DNA from: Verrucomicrobiota bacterium
GTDB taxonomy: Bacteria > Verrucomicrobiota > Verrucomicrobiia > Limisphaerales > UBA1096
NCBI GenBank assembly: GCA_030749225.1
Contig: JASMKO010000012.1
Coordinates: forward strand, 1 to 40,739
Direction of reading: 5' to 3'
Length of the DNA stretch: 40,739 nt
The notes below the pieces were generated by a model. It saw nothing but the letters and a program-made list of their open reading frames with translations, searched no databases and had not been told where the DNA came from. The position numbers were made by a program, and so were the translations under genes. Below, piece after piece: positions 9,683 through 18,437 of this stretch. Each line of letters begins with the position of its first letter. The stretch's first letter is position 1.

Positions 9683-10962
9683 TGCCCAACGCCTCCGCCA
9701 GTAACCGGGAGGAACTTGAGCGCATCCAGCTGGCCAAGCTGCGAGAGTTACTCGCGGCGATTTCGCCGGCCAACGCCTTTTACGAGACCAAGCTTGGCCA
9801 AGCGGGCGTGGACGCCGACATCGAGTCGCTCGATGTATTTCGCGCCAATTGCCCATTCACGACGAAGCTGGAACTCGCCGCCGACCACACCTCCCACCCA
9901 CCGTACGGAAGCAACCTGACATATCCGCTGAATCGCTACACACGCGTCCACCAGACCAGCGGCACCCGCGGCACGCCGATGCAGTGGCTCGACACGCCGG
10001 AGAACTGGCGGTGGATGATCGACAACTGGTGCCACATTTTTCGCACCGCCGGCATAAGCGGCGACGACCGAATTTTTTTTGCGTTTTCGTTCGGCCCGTT
10101 CATCGGTTTTTGGCTGGCATTCGAGGCCGGCGAGGCGCTCGGCGCGTTGAGCATTCCCGGCGGCGGTTTGAGCAGCGCAGCGCGGCTGCGAGCCATCTAC
10201 ACCCACGAGGCCAACGTCCTTTGTTGCACGCCAACCTACGCCCTGCGGCTGGCCGAGGTGGCCAAGGTGGAAAACATCGACTTGGCCAAGTCGCCCGTGC
10301 GCACGATCGTCGTCGCCGGCGAGCCGGGCGGCAGTATCTCCGCCACGCGCGCACACATCGAGGAGTCGTGGCCCGGTGCAAGGGTATTTGACCACCACGG
10401 CATGACCGAGGTCGGTCCGGTGACGTACCAATGCCCAGCCCAAGCCGGCGTGCTGCACGTGCTAGAGCAGGACTATCTCGCGGAAATCATCGACCCCGAA
10501 ACCACCGAGCCGATCGCCATCGGCGGAACCGGCGAACTGGTGCTGACCACGCTGGGTCGCCATGGCTCGCCGCTCATCCGCTACCGCACCGGCGACCTAG
10601 TCACCGCCGTCGAGTCGCCGTGTGCCTGCGGCCAACTCGACCTTGCGCTGCGCGGCGGTATCCTCGGCCGAGCCGACGACATGGTCGTGGTGCGCGGCGT
10701 GAATGTTTACCCCAGCGCGGTCGAGGAAATCCTACGCGGCGACGGCGGCGTCGCCGAGTACCGGGTGACGATCAGCCGCAACGACGCACTTGTCGAGATG
10801 AGCGTCGAGGTGGAACCGTACGACAGCGGCGACAATAGCTTGGCAAAGAGCTTGGCCAAGGCGTTTCAGGAATCGCTGTCGCTGCGCGTGCCGGTTTCAC
10901 TCGTCGAGTCCGGCTCCCTCCCCCGTTTCGAACTGAAGGCCAAGCGGTGGGTCGTTGATTGA
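9682..10962 (+). CDS. Phenylacetate-CoA ligase-like AMP-forming enzyme
   Basis: This encodes 426 residues of the adenylate-forming superfamily, closest in layout to phenylacetate-CoA ligase (PaaK), which activates aryl acids with ATP and CoA in the cytoplasm. The P-loop-like TSGTRGTP lies at about residues 92-99. DHHGMTEVGPVTYQC, YRTGDLV and GRADDMVVVRGVNVYPSAVEEILR follow in the expected order, and the C-terminal lid ends with the LPRFELKAKRW motif. ATG 9682 overlaps the upstream stop by one base and gives the normal PaaK length; the reading frame stays open further upstream but would read through the neighbouring gene. The gene carries three exact copies of the palindromic repeat (cores at 9793, 10281 and 10851). 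The acid substrate is unknown and no phenylacetate-degradation genes are nearby. Confidence 0.87.
   Translation: MPNASASNREELERIQLAKLRELLAAISPANAFYETKLGQAGVDADIESLDVFRANCPFTTKLELAADHTSHPPYGSNLTYPLNRYTRVHQTSGTRGTPMQWLDTPENWRWMIDNWCHIFRTAGISGDDRIFFAFSFGPFIGFWLAFEAGEALGALSIPGGGLSSAARLRAIYTHEANVLCCTPTYALRLAEVAKVENIDLAKSPVRTIVVAGEPGGSISATRAHIEESWPGARVFDHHGMTEVGPVTYQCPAQAGVLHVLEQDYLAEIIDPETTEPIAIGGTGELVLTTLGRHGSPLIRYRTGDLVTAVESPCACGQLDLALRGGILGRADDMVVVRGVNVYPSAVEEILRGDGGVAEYRVTISRNDALVEMSVEVEPYDSGDNSLAKSLAKAFQESLSLRVPVSLVESGSLPRFELKAKRWVVD
9792..9803. repeat. Iterated palindrome copy 1 (12 bp)
   Basis: GCTTGGCCAAGC lies inside the PaaK-like gene and is read as LGQA near the N-terminus, in a region not conserved in the family. 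Confidence 0.85.
10278..10293. repeat. Iterated palindrome copy 2 (16 bp, variant flanks)
   Basis: CGACTTGGCCAAGTCG has the standard core, but the flanking bases differ from the usual CG..CG while keeping perfect symmetry. It is read as DLAKS in the PaaK-like protein. The compensating flank change suggests that symmetry itself matters. Confidence 0.85.
10851..10860. repeat. Iterated palindrome copy 3 (10 bp core)
   Basis: CTTGGCCAAG sits in the PaaK-like gene, directly preceded by a one-mismatch copy at 10839-10848. Together they are read as SLAKSLAKA. Confidence 0.8.
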
Positions 10963-10999
10963 CGCTCCTGAAACACTAACAGGTCGCTTGGCGAACCGC

Positions 11000-13900
11000 T
11001 CACTCTCCGCCGCCATTTGTTTGCTTGCGCAGCCACGGGCGCTTGGCCGGTTCCGGCAGCGTGGTGTCGACCTTCGCATGGTAGCTATCCGATCCGAGCA
11101 ACTCGTTCACCTCGACACGCAACCGTTCCGAGGGGCGCACGAAATATCGGTCGCTCGTGTCGAGGAACACCAGCCGCCCGTCTTCCCGCCGGATGCAGAG
11201 GTATAACGGACACCGGCCGGGATGACTCGTAGCCAAGCCGAGGAGTGCCTCCATCTTTTCCGGGCCTAGCTCGCTACCATTGAGCCGGAATTGTACCTGC
11301 TGGGTAAACTTGGCCGGGGCGTCGTCAAGCGGGATGATTTCCTGCGGAAAAATCTTGGGCGTGTTTTCGCTGTTGTTTGCCTCGCCGATGACCAGCACGG
11401 TCTGGTTGGCCAGGAGCAGTTCCTGGTACTTGTCATAATTTTCGTTCATGCAGAGCACCTGGAGCGTGCCGTTGAGATCCTCAACGGTGGCGATGGCATA
11501 CGGCTTGTTGGTGCGCCGTGAGATGCCGCGCTGCACAGCGGCGATCAGCCCGCCGACGCGCGTCACCTTGCGACTCTCAAGCGCCTTGACCGTCTCACTG
11601 TCGTGGAGGCAGTACTGTCCGAGCAGTTCGCGGTATGGGTCGAGCGGATGGCCACTGACGTAAAAGCCGAGAAGTTCCTTCTCGGCGGTGAGGATGTCAC
11701 CGCGATCCCACTCGACAAGGCCAGGTACGGTGTCCTTCATCGACTGGCTGCTCTCCTCAAACGCGCCGAAAAGCGACGTCTGGCCGGATTCGCGGTCGCG
11801 CGCCTGGCTCGAAGCCTTGGCCAGGGCGCGGTCGATGACGGAGAACTGCCCCGCTCGCGTCCCGTCCAGCCCGTCGCACGCGCCGCTCTTGATGAGCGCC
11901 TCGAGCACCTTGCGGTTCACCGTGCGCGTGTCGCAGCGGTCGCACAGGTCGAACAGGTCGGTGAACGGCTGACCGCTCTCCCGCGCCTGGATGATCCCCT
12001 CCACCGCGATGCTGCCGACGCCCTTGATCGCCGCCATGCCGAAGCGGATGACCGAGCCGTCCCGCGCCGGGGCAAACAGCACCTGGCTCTCGTTGACATC
12101 CGGCGGCAGCACCTCGATGCCGAGCGAGCGAGCCTCATCGGTCAGCACGCCCAGCTTGGCCGTGTCGGCGATGTCATTGGTCATGTTGGCCGCCAGGAAC
12201 TCGACCGGAAAATGCGCCTTCAGGTAGGCGGTCTGGTAGGCCACCACGGCGTAGGCAGCCGCGTGCGACTTGTTGAAGCCATACCCGGCGAACTTCTCGA
12301 GCAGGTCGAAAATCTCGTTCGCCTTGCGCTTGGAAATATTGTTGTGCTCGACGCAGCCCTGCACAAACTGGTCGCGCTGCTGCTTCATTTCCTCGACCTT
12401 TTTCTTGCCCATCGCGCGGCGCAACAGGTCCGCGGCACCCAGCGTGTAGCCGGCGAGCACCTGCGCAGCCTTCATGACTTGCTCCTGATAGATCAGGATG
12501 CCGTAGGTCTCGTTGGCAATAGGCTCGAGCAACGGATGCGGGTAGTTGATCTCCACCTCGCCGTGCCGGCGGCGGATGAAGTCCGGAATCAGGTCCATCG
12601 GCCCCGGACGGTACAGCGCCACGAGTGCCGTGATGTGCTCAATCGAGCCCAGCTTGAACTTGCGGCACAGGTCGCGCATACCTCCCGACTCGAGCTGGAA
12701 CACGCCGATCGTGTGGCCGCTGTTCAGCTGCTCGTACGCCTTCACGTCGTCGGTCGACACACGGTCTAGATCGATCTCAATGTCGCGCCACTGCTTCACC
12801 ATCTCGCAAGTGTTGCGAATCACAGTCAGCGTCTTGAGCCCAAGAAAATCCATCTTCAACAGGCCAAGGTCCTCCACAGGCCCCATCGGGTATTGGGTGG
12901 TGATGACGCCGTCCTCATCCTTCTTGAGCGGCAGGATGTTGACCAGTGGCTCGGCACCGATGACCACCCCGGCGGCGTGGACGGAGGAGTTGCGAGTGAG
13001 ATCCTCCAGCACAAACGCCGTGTCGATCAAATCGCGCGTAACCTCCTCGCTGTCGTACGCCGCCTTCAGATCGGGCGACTTTCGGAGTGCATTCTTGAGC
13101 GTGATCTTCAGTTCGTTGGGCACCAGCTTGGCCAAGCGATCCCCCTCGCCGAAGCTCAAACCCATCACACGGGCCACGTCGCGAATCACCGACTTGGCTC
13201 CCATCGTGCCAAAGGTGATGATTTGCGCCACTGAGTCTCGCCCATATTTTTCGCGGACGTACTCGATTACCTCCTCACGCCGATCGTCGGCGAAGTCAAT
13301 GTCGATGTCCGGCGGGCTAACCCGTTCCGGGTTCAGGAATCGCTCGAAGATCAGGCCGTACCGCAGCGGATCGACATTGGAAATCTCCAGCAGATAGGCC
13401 ACCAGTGACCCGGCCGCCGATCCGCGCGCCACACAGGCAATCCCCTGCTCGCGGCCGTACCGCACAAAGTCGCCGACGATGAGGAAGTAGCTGATGTAGC
13501 CCATCTGCTCCATGATCCCCAACTCATAATTGACCCGCTCAATCAGTTCGCCGACCGCCTTGGTCACAGCCGGGTCATCCGGCCCCGGTTTGGCCTTCAG
13601 GCAGGCATCCTCCGGCTGCGAGTAGTTGGGAAGCCGGCCGACATCCTCGAGCGACTCCGCCACGAACCGATCGCCGTCGACCCGAACCTTTATCCCGTAG
13701 CGGTCTGCAAAACCATCCGCCAAGAACTGCCGCAAATACCCTTCGCGAGTGTGGCCTTCCGGTGGATGGAAGACCGGGTAGTTCAGCTTGCCGAACTCAA
13801 TCTCAACGTTGCACTTCGCAGCAATCTCCATTGAGTTGCGTACTGCGTCCGGCACCTCGGCAAACAGCGCCTCCATTTCCTCCGCAGAACGCAGGTAAAA

Positions 13901-14638
13901 CTGCTCCTGCACATACCGCATCCGGTTCGTGTCCGAAAGCAGCGCCTGCGTGCCGATGCAGATCAGCGAGTCGTGGGCGTGCGAGTCGCTCTTATCGATG
14001 TAGTGGACGTCATTGGTCGCCACCAGCTTGAGTCCCATGTCGGCGGCCCACGGGATGAGTTGCCGGTTGACCTTCACCTGCTCGGCGATCCCATGGTTGT
14101 GCAGCTCGAGGTAGTAGTTCTCCGGCCCAAACGTCTGCTTGAACCAGTCGATCTGATCGCGCGCCTTGTCTGGCTCCTCAGCGAGGATCAACCGGGGAAT
14201 CTCGCTGGCCAGGCAGCCGCTCAGACAGATCAGCCCCTCGCTGTGCTGGGCGAGCAGTTCCTTGTCAATGCGCGGCTTGTAGTAGTAGCCCTCCAATTGC
14301 GCCGCCGTGGCCAGGCGCACAAGGTTTTGGTAACCAGCCTCGTCCCGAGCCAGCAGCACAAGATGGTAATACGCCTCCTTGCCACGCGCCCCCGACTTTT
14401 TCTCGTGCCGGCTGCCCGGCGCGACGTACACCTCACAGCCGATGATCGGCTTGATATCCCTGGCTCGAGCAGCGCGGTAAAAATTGATCGCGCCAAACAT
14501 CGCCCCGTGGTCGGTGATCGCGAGCGAACCGAAACCCATCTCGCTCGCCTTGTCGACCAGGCGATCCACACGGCAAGCCCCATCGAGTAAGGAAAACTCG
14601 GTGTGACAATGAAGGTGAACGAATTCCGGTTTCGGCAC
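11000..14638 (-). CDS. dnaE: DNA polymerase III subunit alpha
   Basis: This encodes the 1212-residue replicative polymerase catalytic subunit of the DnaE1 type. The N-terminal PHP domain is plain (FVHLHCHTEFSLLDG at residues 6-20, AITDHGAMFGA). The palm carries the catalytic PDIDIDFADDRR near residues 440-451, equivalent to the E. coli D401/D403 pair. GTMGAKSVIRDVARV, NSSVHAAGVVI, VALYRPGPM, YQEQVMKAAQVLAGY and GYGFNKSHAAAYA follow, with a C-terminal OB fold (KVTRVGGLIAAVQRGIS). Length is slightly above E. coli (1160). The start is GTG at 14638, eight codons before the PHP motif. It is convergent with the PaaK-like gene (37 bp) and 81 bp downstream of the heparinase-like gene. One exact palindrome copy (core 13127-13136) is read as RLAKLVP within the fingers region. 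Confidence 0.97.
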   Translation of the reverse strand: MPKPEFVHLHCHTEFSLLDGACRVDRLVDKASEMGFGSLAITDHGAMFGAINFYRAARARDIKPIIGCEVYVAPGSRHEKKSGARGKEAYYHLVLLARDEAGYQNLVRLATAAQLEGYYYKPRIDKELLAQHSEGLICLSGCLASEIPRLILAEEPDKARDQIDWFKQTFGPENYYLELHNHGIAEQVKVNRQLIPWAADMGLKLVATNDVHYIDKSDSHAHDSLICIGTQALLSDTNRMRYVQEQFYLRSAEEMEALFAEVPDAVRNSMEIAAKCNVEIEFGKLNYPVFHPPEGHTREGYLRQFLADGFADRYGIKVRVDGDRFVAESLEDVGRLPNYSQPEDACLKAKPGPDDPAVTKAVGELIERVNYELGIMEQMGYISYFLIVGDFVRYGREQGIACVARGSAAGSLVAYLLEISNVDPLRYGLIFERFLNPERVSPPDIDIDFADDRREEVIEYVREKYGRDSVAQIITFGTMGAKSVIRDVARVMGLSFGEGDRLAKLVPNELKITLKNALRKSPDLKAAYDSEEVTRDLIDTAFVLEDLTRNSSVHAAGVVIGAEPLVNILPLKKDEDGVITTQYPMGPVEDLGLLKMDFLGLKTLTVIRNTCEMVKQWRDIEIDLDRVSTDDVKAYEQLNSGHTIGVFQLESGGMRDLCRKFKLGSIEHITALVALYRPGPMDLIPDFIRRRHGEVEINYPHPLLEPIANETYGILIYQEQVMKAAQVLAGYTLGAADLLRRAMGKKKVEEMKQQRDQFVQGCVEHNNISKRKANEIFDLLEKFAGYGFNKSHAAAYAVVAYQTAYLKAHFPVEFLAANMTNDIADTAKLGVLTDEARSLGIEVLPPDVNESQVLFAPARDGSVIRFGMAAIKGVGSIAVEGIIQARESGQPFTDLFDLCDRCDTRTVNRKVLEALIKSGACDGLDGTRAGQFSVIDRALAKASSQARDRESGQTSLFGAFEESSQSMKDTVPGLVEWDRGDILTAEKELLGFYVSGHPLDPYRELLGQYCLHDSETVKALESRKVTRVGGLIAAVQRGISRRTNKPYAIATVEDLNGTLQVLCMNENYDKYQELLLANQTVLVIGEANNSENTPKIFPQEIIPLDDAPAKFTQQVQFRLNGSELGPEKMEALLGLATSHPGRCPLYLCIRREDGRLVFLDTSDRYFVRPSERLRVEVNELLGSDSYHAKVDTTLPEPAKRPWLRKQTNGGGE
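13126..13137. repeat. Iterated palindrome copy 4 (12 bp)
   Basis: GCTTGGCCAAGC lies inside dnaE and is read on the minus strand as LAKL. It is the only exact copy in this 3.6 kb essential gene. Confidence 0.8.
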
Positions 14639-14719
14639 GGGCTCAACCTACCCGCAACGCTCGGCCAACGGCAAGTGCCGCGGCGGATTGTGGATAAGTT
14701 CAACCCGGAGACACGGTTT

Positions 14720-16645
14720 TCAAGACACGACAAACCGCGTCGTGAACTCCGTGTTGCCGCCCGGCCTGGCCGTCAGTTTCAGGTACGGTGCGTGTTCGGT
14801 CTTCATGAAACGCGGTGAGACAATGCCGTCGAGTTGCCCGTCTGTCTCGTCTCCGCTTGGCCGCCACAGCTCGGCCCTGGCCCAGCCTTTGCCGAGTTCA
14901 ACGTGCATCGTCGCAGAGCCGCTCGTCACTTCGAAGATCCGATCACCGGTTCGCTCCACACCACACCCAGGGGCGAATTGCCAACGCACGGTGAACGTGC
15001 CTACTTGGCCAAGGCGCGACTCAAACGAATCGGTGACCAGCCAGCCGATTGGCTCGTTGGCCAGCGGCTTGACCGTGCGGGACAATAGGCCGCCGCCTTT
15101 GAGTCGAATTTCTGTTTCAAGTACCTCACCATCAAGGCTATGGAGCGGCCTGGGGTGCGCAGCCACCCAGAGAAACGGGCCATCGCGCCGTGCCAAGGCA
15201 ACCCCGTCTGGGAACGGGCCATTGTGGGCGTCGCGCGAGGCAAGCCAGTTTCGCAGCTCGGGGTTGCCGTGGTAGTCGCCGGTGCCAGGATCGATCACCA
15301 TCGCGCGGCCCTTGAGCCAAAGCGAAAAATGTTGCGCATCGAGATGGCCATGCGCTGCCATCGAGCCGGAGCCGAGCGGCGAGAAATCGAGCCTCGCCTT
15401 CCAGTGCCCCAGCGCGTTTACGGCGAGGCCTGTGTCCGGGAAAATTGTCCAGCCACCCGGCTTCGTTTCCAAGCCCTCACCCGTCCCGGTCGCTTCGAAC
15501 GGGCCCCGCATCAGGTGCAGGAACGGCGACTCGGCAACGTTACCGGCGATCCAGTGCCACCATTCGGCGGCGGCGCGTGTCTCATCAACGAACCATGGGA
15601 GGACAAAGGCGTCGTCCGAGTCGCCGTAATCCCACGGGGCGGACGGCACCTGCGTCTCGCGGAAAAACCAGGCCGCTTGGCCAAGCCGCGTGTCGATGCG
15701 GTCGCGGCTTGTTGCCGGGAGCACATCGGCCAGAGCCTGCCGGGCTTCGTGGCAAAATTCCCAAGCGAAAAACTGGTAGTTGAGCGCCTGCTCGAAGTTG
15801 CCACCGTCGCGGTGAAACTGCCGCAGCGCCTCACGCTCAAGAAGCTGGCCCAGCTTGGCCAAGCCAGGGCCAAGCTTGGCTAAGCCGGGCCAGCGCGCGT
15901 TGGCCAAAACCAGGCCGCACAACTCGCCAAGCAGGTGGTTGTTCGCCGATGAGCCAAAGCTGCGATGCCGCCAAGTGAACCAGACGTGCGCCGGTAGAAT
16001 GTCGGCCCGCAGCTTGGCCAGGCGCTTGGCCAAACCGGCAGGCTCACGGCCCTCGAACGCCGTCAGCAACGCATCGATCCACGTGAAGGCAATGAGTCGC
16101 ATGCCGCTCTCGAGAGCGCTCGTCCAATGCCAGCCGATGTACGGCGGATTGCTCGCAACCCAGTCCTCGAGCCAATCGAGACAATGCTCGCCGCTGCGGC
16201 GGTTGCCGAGCAACCAGCAGGCCTGCGCCATACACACTGGCCCAAACCAGCGGCTTGGCTCCCAGAGCGGCTTGATCGCCGCACTACCCGGCAGTTCGCG
16301 GTGGTTGAGCTTAAACGCCGATTCGCTGGTCGGCACATCGACCCCGCGGAGATAGTCGCGCTGCCAGTTCGGCGGCGTGTCGATCTGCACGTCGAGGTGG
16401 CCGAAGAAACGAATGCGGCCTGCAGCGATGCGCTCGGCGTCGCGCTTTAGCGCATCTCGGAGCAGCTTAGGCGCGGCGGCGGGATCCGGGAGTTTCGGGA
16501 ACGAGGGGCTTTGAGAAAGATCAACCGCGGGCCAACGGTCGCGCCGGGCATCCTGATATTCGTACCCTTTTTTGAGGAGCCTTTGCGCAACCTCAACCGG
16601 CCCCATCGCCCAGAGTCGCCGCCAATACCAGTTTAGGCCCGCCAT
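14720..16645 (-). CDS. Heparinase II/III family protein
   Basis: This encodes a 641-residue protein with the layout of heparinase II/III-type polysaccharide lyases: an N-terminal alpha-toroid region (MGPVEVAQRLLKKGYEYQDARRDRW, then WHWTSALESGMRLIAFTWID and SSANNHLLGELCGLVLA at about residues 225-245) and a C-terminal beta-sandwich region. GHLDAQHFSLWLKGRAMVIDPGTGDYHGNPELRNWLASRDAHN (about 435-480) is the typical second-domain block. No signal peptide is evident. Bacterial relatives often sit in exopolysaccharide clusters, but here it lies between dnaE and pseudopilin genes. The gene is unusually rich in the palindromic repeat: exact cores at 15004, 15676 and 15854, and one-mismatch forms at 15875, 16013 and 16024. 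These produce runs such as LAKLGPGLAKLG and LAKRLAKL in the helical domain. Substrate and lyase activity are not demonstrated by the sequence. Confidence 0.85.
   Translation of the reverse strand: MAGLNWYWRRLWAMGPVEVAQRLLKKGYEYQDARRDRWPAVDLSQSPSFPKLPDPAAAPKLLRDALKRDAERIAAGRIRFFGHLDVQIDTPPNWQRDYLRGVDVPTSESAFKLNHRELPGSAAIKPLWEPSRWFGPVCMAQACWLLGNRRSGEHCLDWLEDWVASNPPYIGWHWTSALESGMRLIAFTWIDALLTAFEGREPAGLAKRLAKLRADILPAHVWFTWRHRSFGSSANNHLLGELCGLVLANARWPGLAKLGPGLAKLGQLLEREALRQFHRDGGNFEQALNYQFFAWEFCHEARQALADVLPATSRDRIDTRLGQAAWFFRETQVPSAPWDYGDSDDAFVLPWFVDETRAAAEWWHWIAGNVAESPFLHLMRGPFEATGTGEGLETKPGGWTIFPDTGLAVNALGHWKARLDFSPLGSGSMAAHGHLDAQHFSLWLKGRAMVIDPGTGDYHGNPELRNWLASRDAHNGPFPDGVALARRDGPFLWVAAHPRPLHSLDGEVLETEIRLKGGGLLSRTVKPLANEPIGWLVTDSFESRLGQVGTFTVRWQFAPGCGVERTGDRIFEVTSGSATMHVELGKGWARAELWRPSGDETDGQLDGIVSPRFMKTEHAPYLKLTARPGGNTEFTTRFVVS
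15004..15013. repeat. Iterated palindrome copy 5 (10 bp core)
   Basis: CTTGGCCAAG lies inside the heparinase-like gene and is read as LGQV. Confidence 0.8.
15675..15686. repeat. Iterated palindrome copy 6 (12 bp)
   Basis: GCTTGGCCAAGC lies inside the heparinase-like gene and is read as RLGQAAWFF. Confidence 0.8.
15853..15884. repeat. Iterated palindrome copy 7 plus adjacent variant
   Basis: An exact GCTTGGCCAAGC at 15853-15864 is followed within about 10 bp by the one-mismatch copy CTTGGCTAAG at 15875-15884. Together they form an imperfect direct repeat read as GLAKLGPGLAKLG. This looks like a local duplication of the palindrome. Confidence 0.8.
16013..16033. repeat. Two degenerate palindrome copies in tandem
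   Basis: CTTGGCCAGG (16013-16022) and CTTGGCCAAA (16024-16033) each differ from the core by one base. They lie back to back in the heparinase-like gene and are read as LAKRLAKL. Confidence 0.65.
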
Positions 16646-16654
16646 TCGGCATAC

Positions 16655-17554
16655 CTAACGTGGCTTCGGACGAGTGGTGCGATCCTGCATCCATTTGACG
16701 TCCACATTGTTGGGGGAAGGAACATTCAGAGAGATGTTGCTGTTGTGCCGCAATGCGGGAAAGGTGCGCGAATCGAGCCACTTGTGGATTTCCGCATGGC
16801 CATCGGCAAAGGAAAAGCCAGCAGCGTTACTGTGATAACTGGCCGGATAATCAACCATCCTGGTGGATGACATGTTGGGATAACCGGGCATCCAAACCAC
16901 AAAAAAGCCATCATTAATGCTGTCCATTCGTTCGTCAATCATCACCCAAGTCTCGGACGGGCCGGGCGCAACCATCTGCGAACGTTTCAGATAGATGGTT
17001 CCCTCTCTGGGACTACCAAACCAAGTGTGGTGCCCATTGTTCGCCCCGTTCTGGCCGTCCCCGCCGACCCAACTGTTCATGGACATGCTGCGCACCCGAG
17101 GTTTCATGCCGAGTTTCCCGGCCTTGACAGTGCTGGTATCGGCTGGGCAACGAAATACCTGTGGGCTTTTTCCAACATGCTCCCAGAGCGGGCTTCGTGC
17201 GATATCCACCTTATAGTCCCAACTATTCTGAGCACTGTAGTTCAGAGTCGTGTTCCCCATCCAACCGTGCCGGAACATTCGTTTACCAGGGGTCGAACTG
17301 CACTTTCTGCAGCCGTCCCCATATGCCCAAGTGATCCAGTCATCGCTGTCATCGGCGTAAAACGACCAAGCCATCATTAGCTGCTTGTTGTTGTTCATGC
17401 AGTAAATGCCATGGGCTTTGGCCTTGGCCTTGGCCAAGGCCGGCAACAACAGCGAGGCCAAAATGGCAATGATGGCGATGACCACCAGCAACTCGATAAG
17501 GGTAAAGCCATCACGCTTTGATTCGTTAGACGGTGATCCTAATTGTGTTTTCAT
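16655..17554 (-). CDS. Pseudopilin-like protein with prepilin leader (H-X-DG type)
   Basis: This encodes a 299-residue protein with a type IV prepilin / type II secretion pseudopilin leader. A hydrophilic 16-residue leader with basic residues ends in Gly, followed by [31 protein letters not shown] with Phe +1 and Glu +5. The body has a Cys-rich start (YCMNNNKQL) and, near the C-terminus, [16 protein letters not shown], the DG-H motif common in large PVC families of such proteins. Processing by a prepilin peptidase and membrane anchoring are expected; the real role is unknown. A second such gene lies 19 bp upstream on the same strand, so they are probably co-transcribed. The codons for PALAKA contain the 16-bp palindrome at 17426-17441. 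Confidence 0.85.
   Translation of the reverse strand: MKTQLGSPSNESKRDGFTLIELLVVIAIIAILASLLLPALAKAKAKAHGIYCMNNNKQLMMAWSFYADDSDDWITWAYGDGCRKCSSTPGKRMFRHGWMGNTTLNYSAQNSWDYKVDIARSPLWEHVGKSPQVFRCPADTSTVKAGKLGMKPRVRSMSMNSWVGGDGQNGANNGHHTWFGSPREGTIYLKRSQMVAPGPSETWVMIDERMDSINDGFFVVWMPGYPNMSSTRMVDYPASYHSNAAGFSFADGHAEIHKWLDSRTFPALRHNSNISLNVPSPNNVDVKWMQDRTTRPKPR
17426..17441. repeat. Iterated palindrome copy 8 (16 bp, GGCC flanks)
   Basis: GGCCTTGGCCAAGGCC has the standard core with GGC..GCC flanks and perfect symmetry. It encodes PALAKA in the pseudopilin helix. The same 16-mer recurs at 29561-29576 in a paralogue, so these two copies may be shared by descent. Confidence 0.75.
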
Positions 17555-17573
17555 TGATCAATAGGTTAAAATT

Positions 17574-18365
17574 CTAACGACCGTTTCTGGATGGTGGGTT
17601 GGGCACGCACCAAAGGCGATTTCGCCCAGGTTTCAAATTTTCCTTTTTATACCATTCGAAAGTCATAAACTCCGCGCTCCCACCAAACATGCCAGCAATA
17701 GCGCCTTCGCTATGGCGTTTACTGATCCCCTCGGAATAAATCTCCTGACCACCCTGCATAAAAATTACTCCTGGAGTACTCGAAGCATCATTGAAATTAC
17801 CAATCCTCCTCTCGTCTGGTTCCCAAAACAAGACGTCATCTGGTCTAAACTGATTGCGCTTAAAAGAAACCGTTTTATTGCCCGTCCTAATGGCCCCATA
17901 AGTCGTAAACCTAGTCACAACACCATTCATCACATAACTACTACAGTCCTGATAACCGGATCTACGTCGTTGTTCGATATCCTTCATTTTTTCAGCGACA
18001 CAAATAAAAGAACCTTTGTTGCTTACATAAGGCCATAGTTGCCCCAACTCAGGACGAAAGCGTGACTCCCCTTTCGGAACACTACGATTAGAATAATTGT
18101 ATGCCCAGCCATAGGTCTGCACACCCCAGTTGGGGTAAGTCATATAATCCTCATGGTCATCAGTATACATGTGAACAGCAAGGAGTAGCTGTTTTTGATT
18201 GTTCAGGCAGTTGGTGCGATGGGCCTGACTCTTGGCCTTGGCGAGTGCCGGCAGCAGCAGCGCCGCTAGGATGGCAATGATCGCAATGACCACCAACAGT
18301 TCAATCAGCGTAAAACCCCAACGGCACTGGTTCCGCTTGGCCAATGTCAATTGTCCTATTTTCAT
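17574..18365 (-). CDS. Pseudopilin-like protein, C-terminal motif degenerate
   Basis: This encodes a 263-residue protein with a prepilin leader (17 residues ending in WG) and [31 protein letters not shown], Glu at +5. It is paralogous to the neighbouring downstream gene over the first about 70 residues ([23 protein letters not shown]). It has a Cys pair and a mixed-charge body. At the C-terminus, where the paralogues have [10 protein letters not shown], this protein reads [18 protein letters not shown], so the DGH motif is lost. The body is visibly AT-richer than neighbouring genes. ATG 18365 is preferred; a TTG one codon upstream is also possible. A function in secretion or as a surface protein is inferred only from the leader. 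Confidence 0.82.
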   Translation of the reverse strand: MKIGQLTLAKRNQCRWGFTLIELLVVIAIIAILAALLLPALAKAKSQAHRTNCLNNQKQLLLAVHMYTDDHEDYMTYPNWGVQTYGWAYNYSNRSVPKGESRFRPELGQLWPYVSNKGSFICVAEKMKDIEQRRRSGYQDCSSYVMNGVVTRFTTYGAIRTGNKTVSFKRNQFRPDDVLFWEPDERRIGNFNDASSTPGVIFMQGGQEIYSEGISKRHSEGAIAGMFGGSAEFMTFEWYKKENLKPGRNRLWCVPNPPSRNGR

Positions 18366-18437
18366 CAATGTACTGCTTCCTACGGGCGGGGCAAACTACT
18401 CCCTGAAGGAATGCTCTGCAACCCTTGTTTGTTCGGC
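18366..18437. promoter_or_regulatory. argH to pseudopilin intergenic region
   Basis: A 72-bp gap lies between the end of argH and the first pseudopilin gene on the same strand. No clear terminator or promoter was seen. One-mismatch palindrome copies flank it, at 18336-18345 in the pseudopilin start and 18450-18459 in the argH end. Confidence 0.3.

Noticed and set aside
11603..12769. 388-residue plus-strand open frame opposite dnaE
   Set aside because: It lies wholly antisense to conserved dnaE motifs and shows no recognisable domain; typical GC-rich shadow.
15140..15883. 247-residue plus-strand open frame opposite the heparinase-like gene
   Set aside because: It is an antisense shadow of a clear conserved gene in GC-rich DNA, with arginine/proline-rich low-complexity translation.
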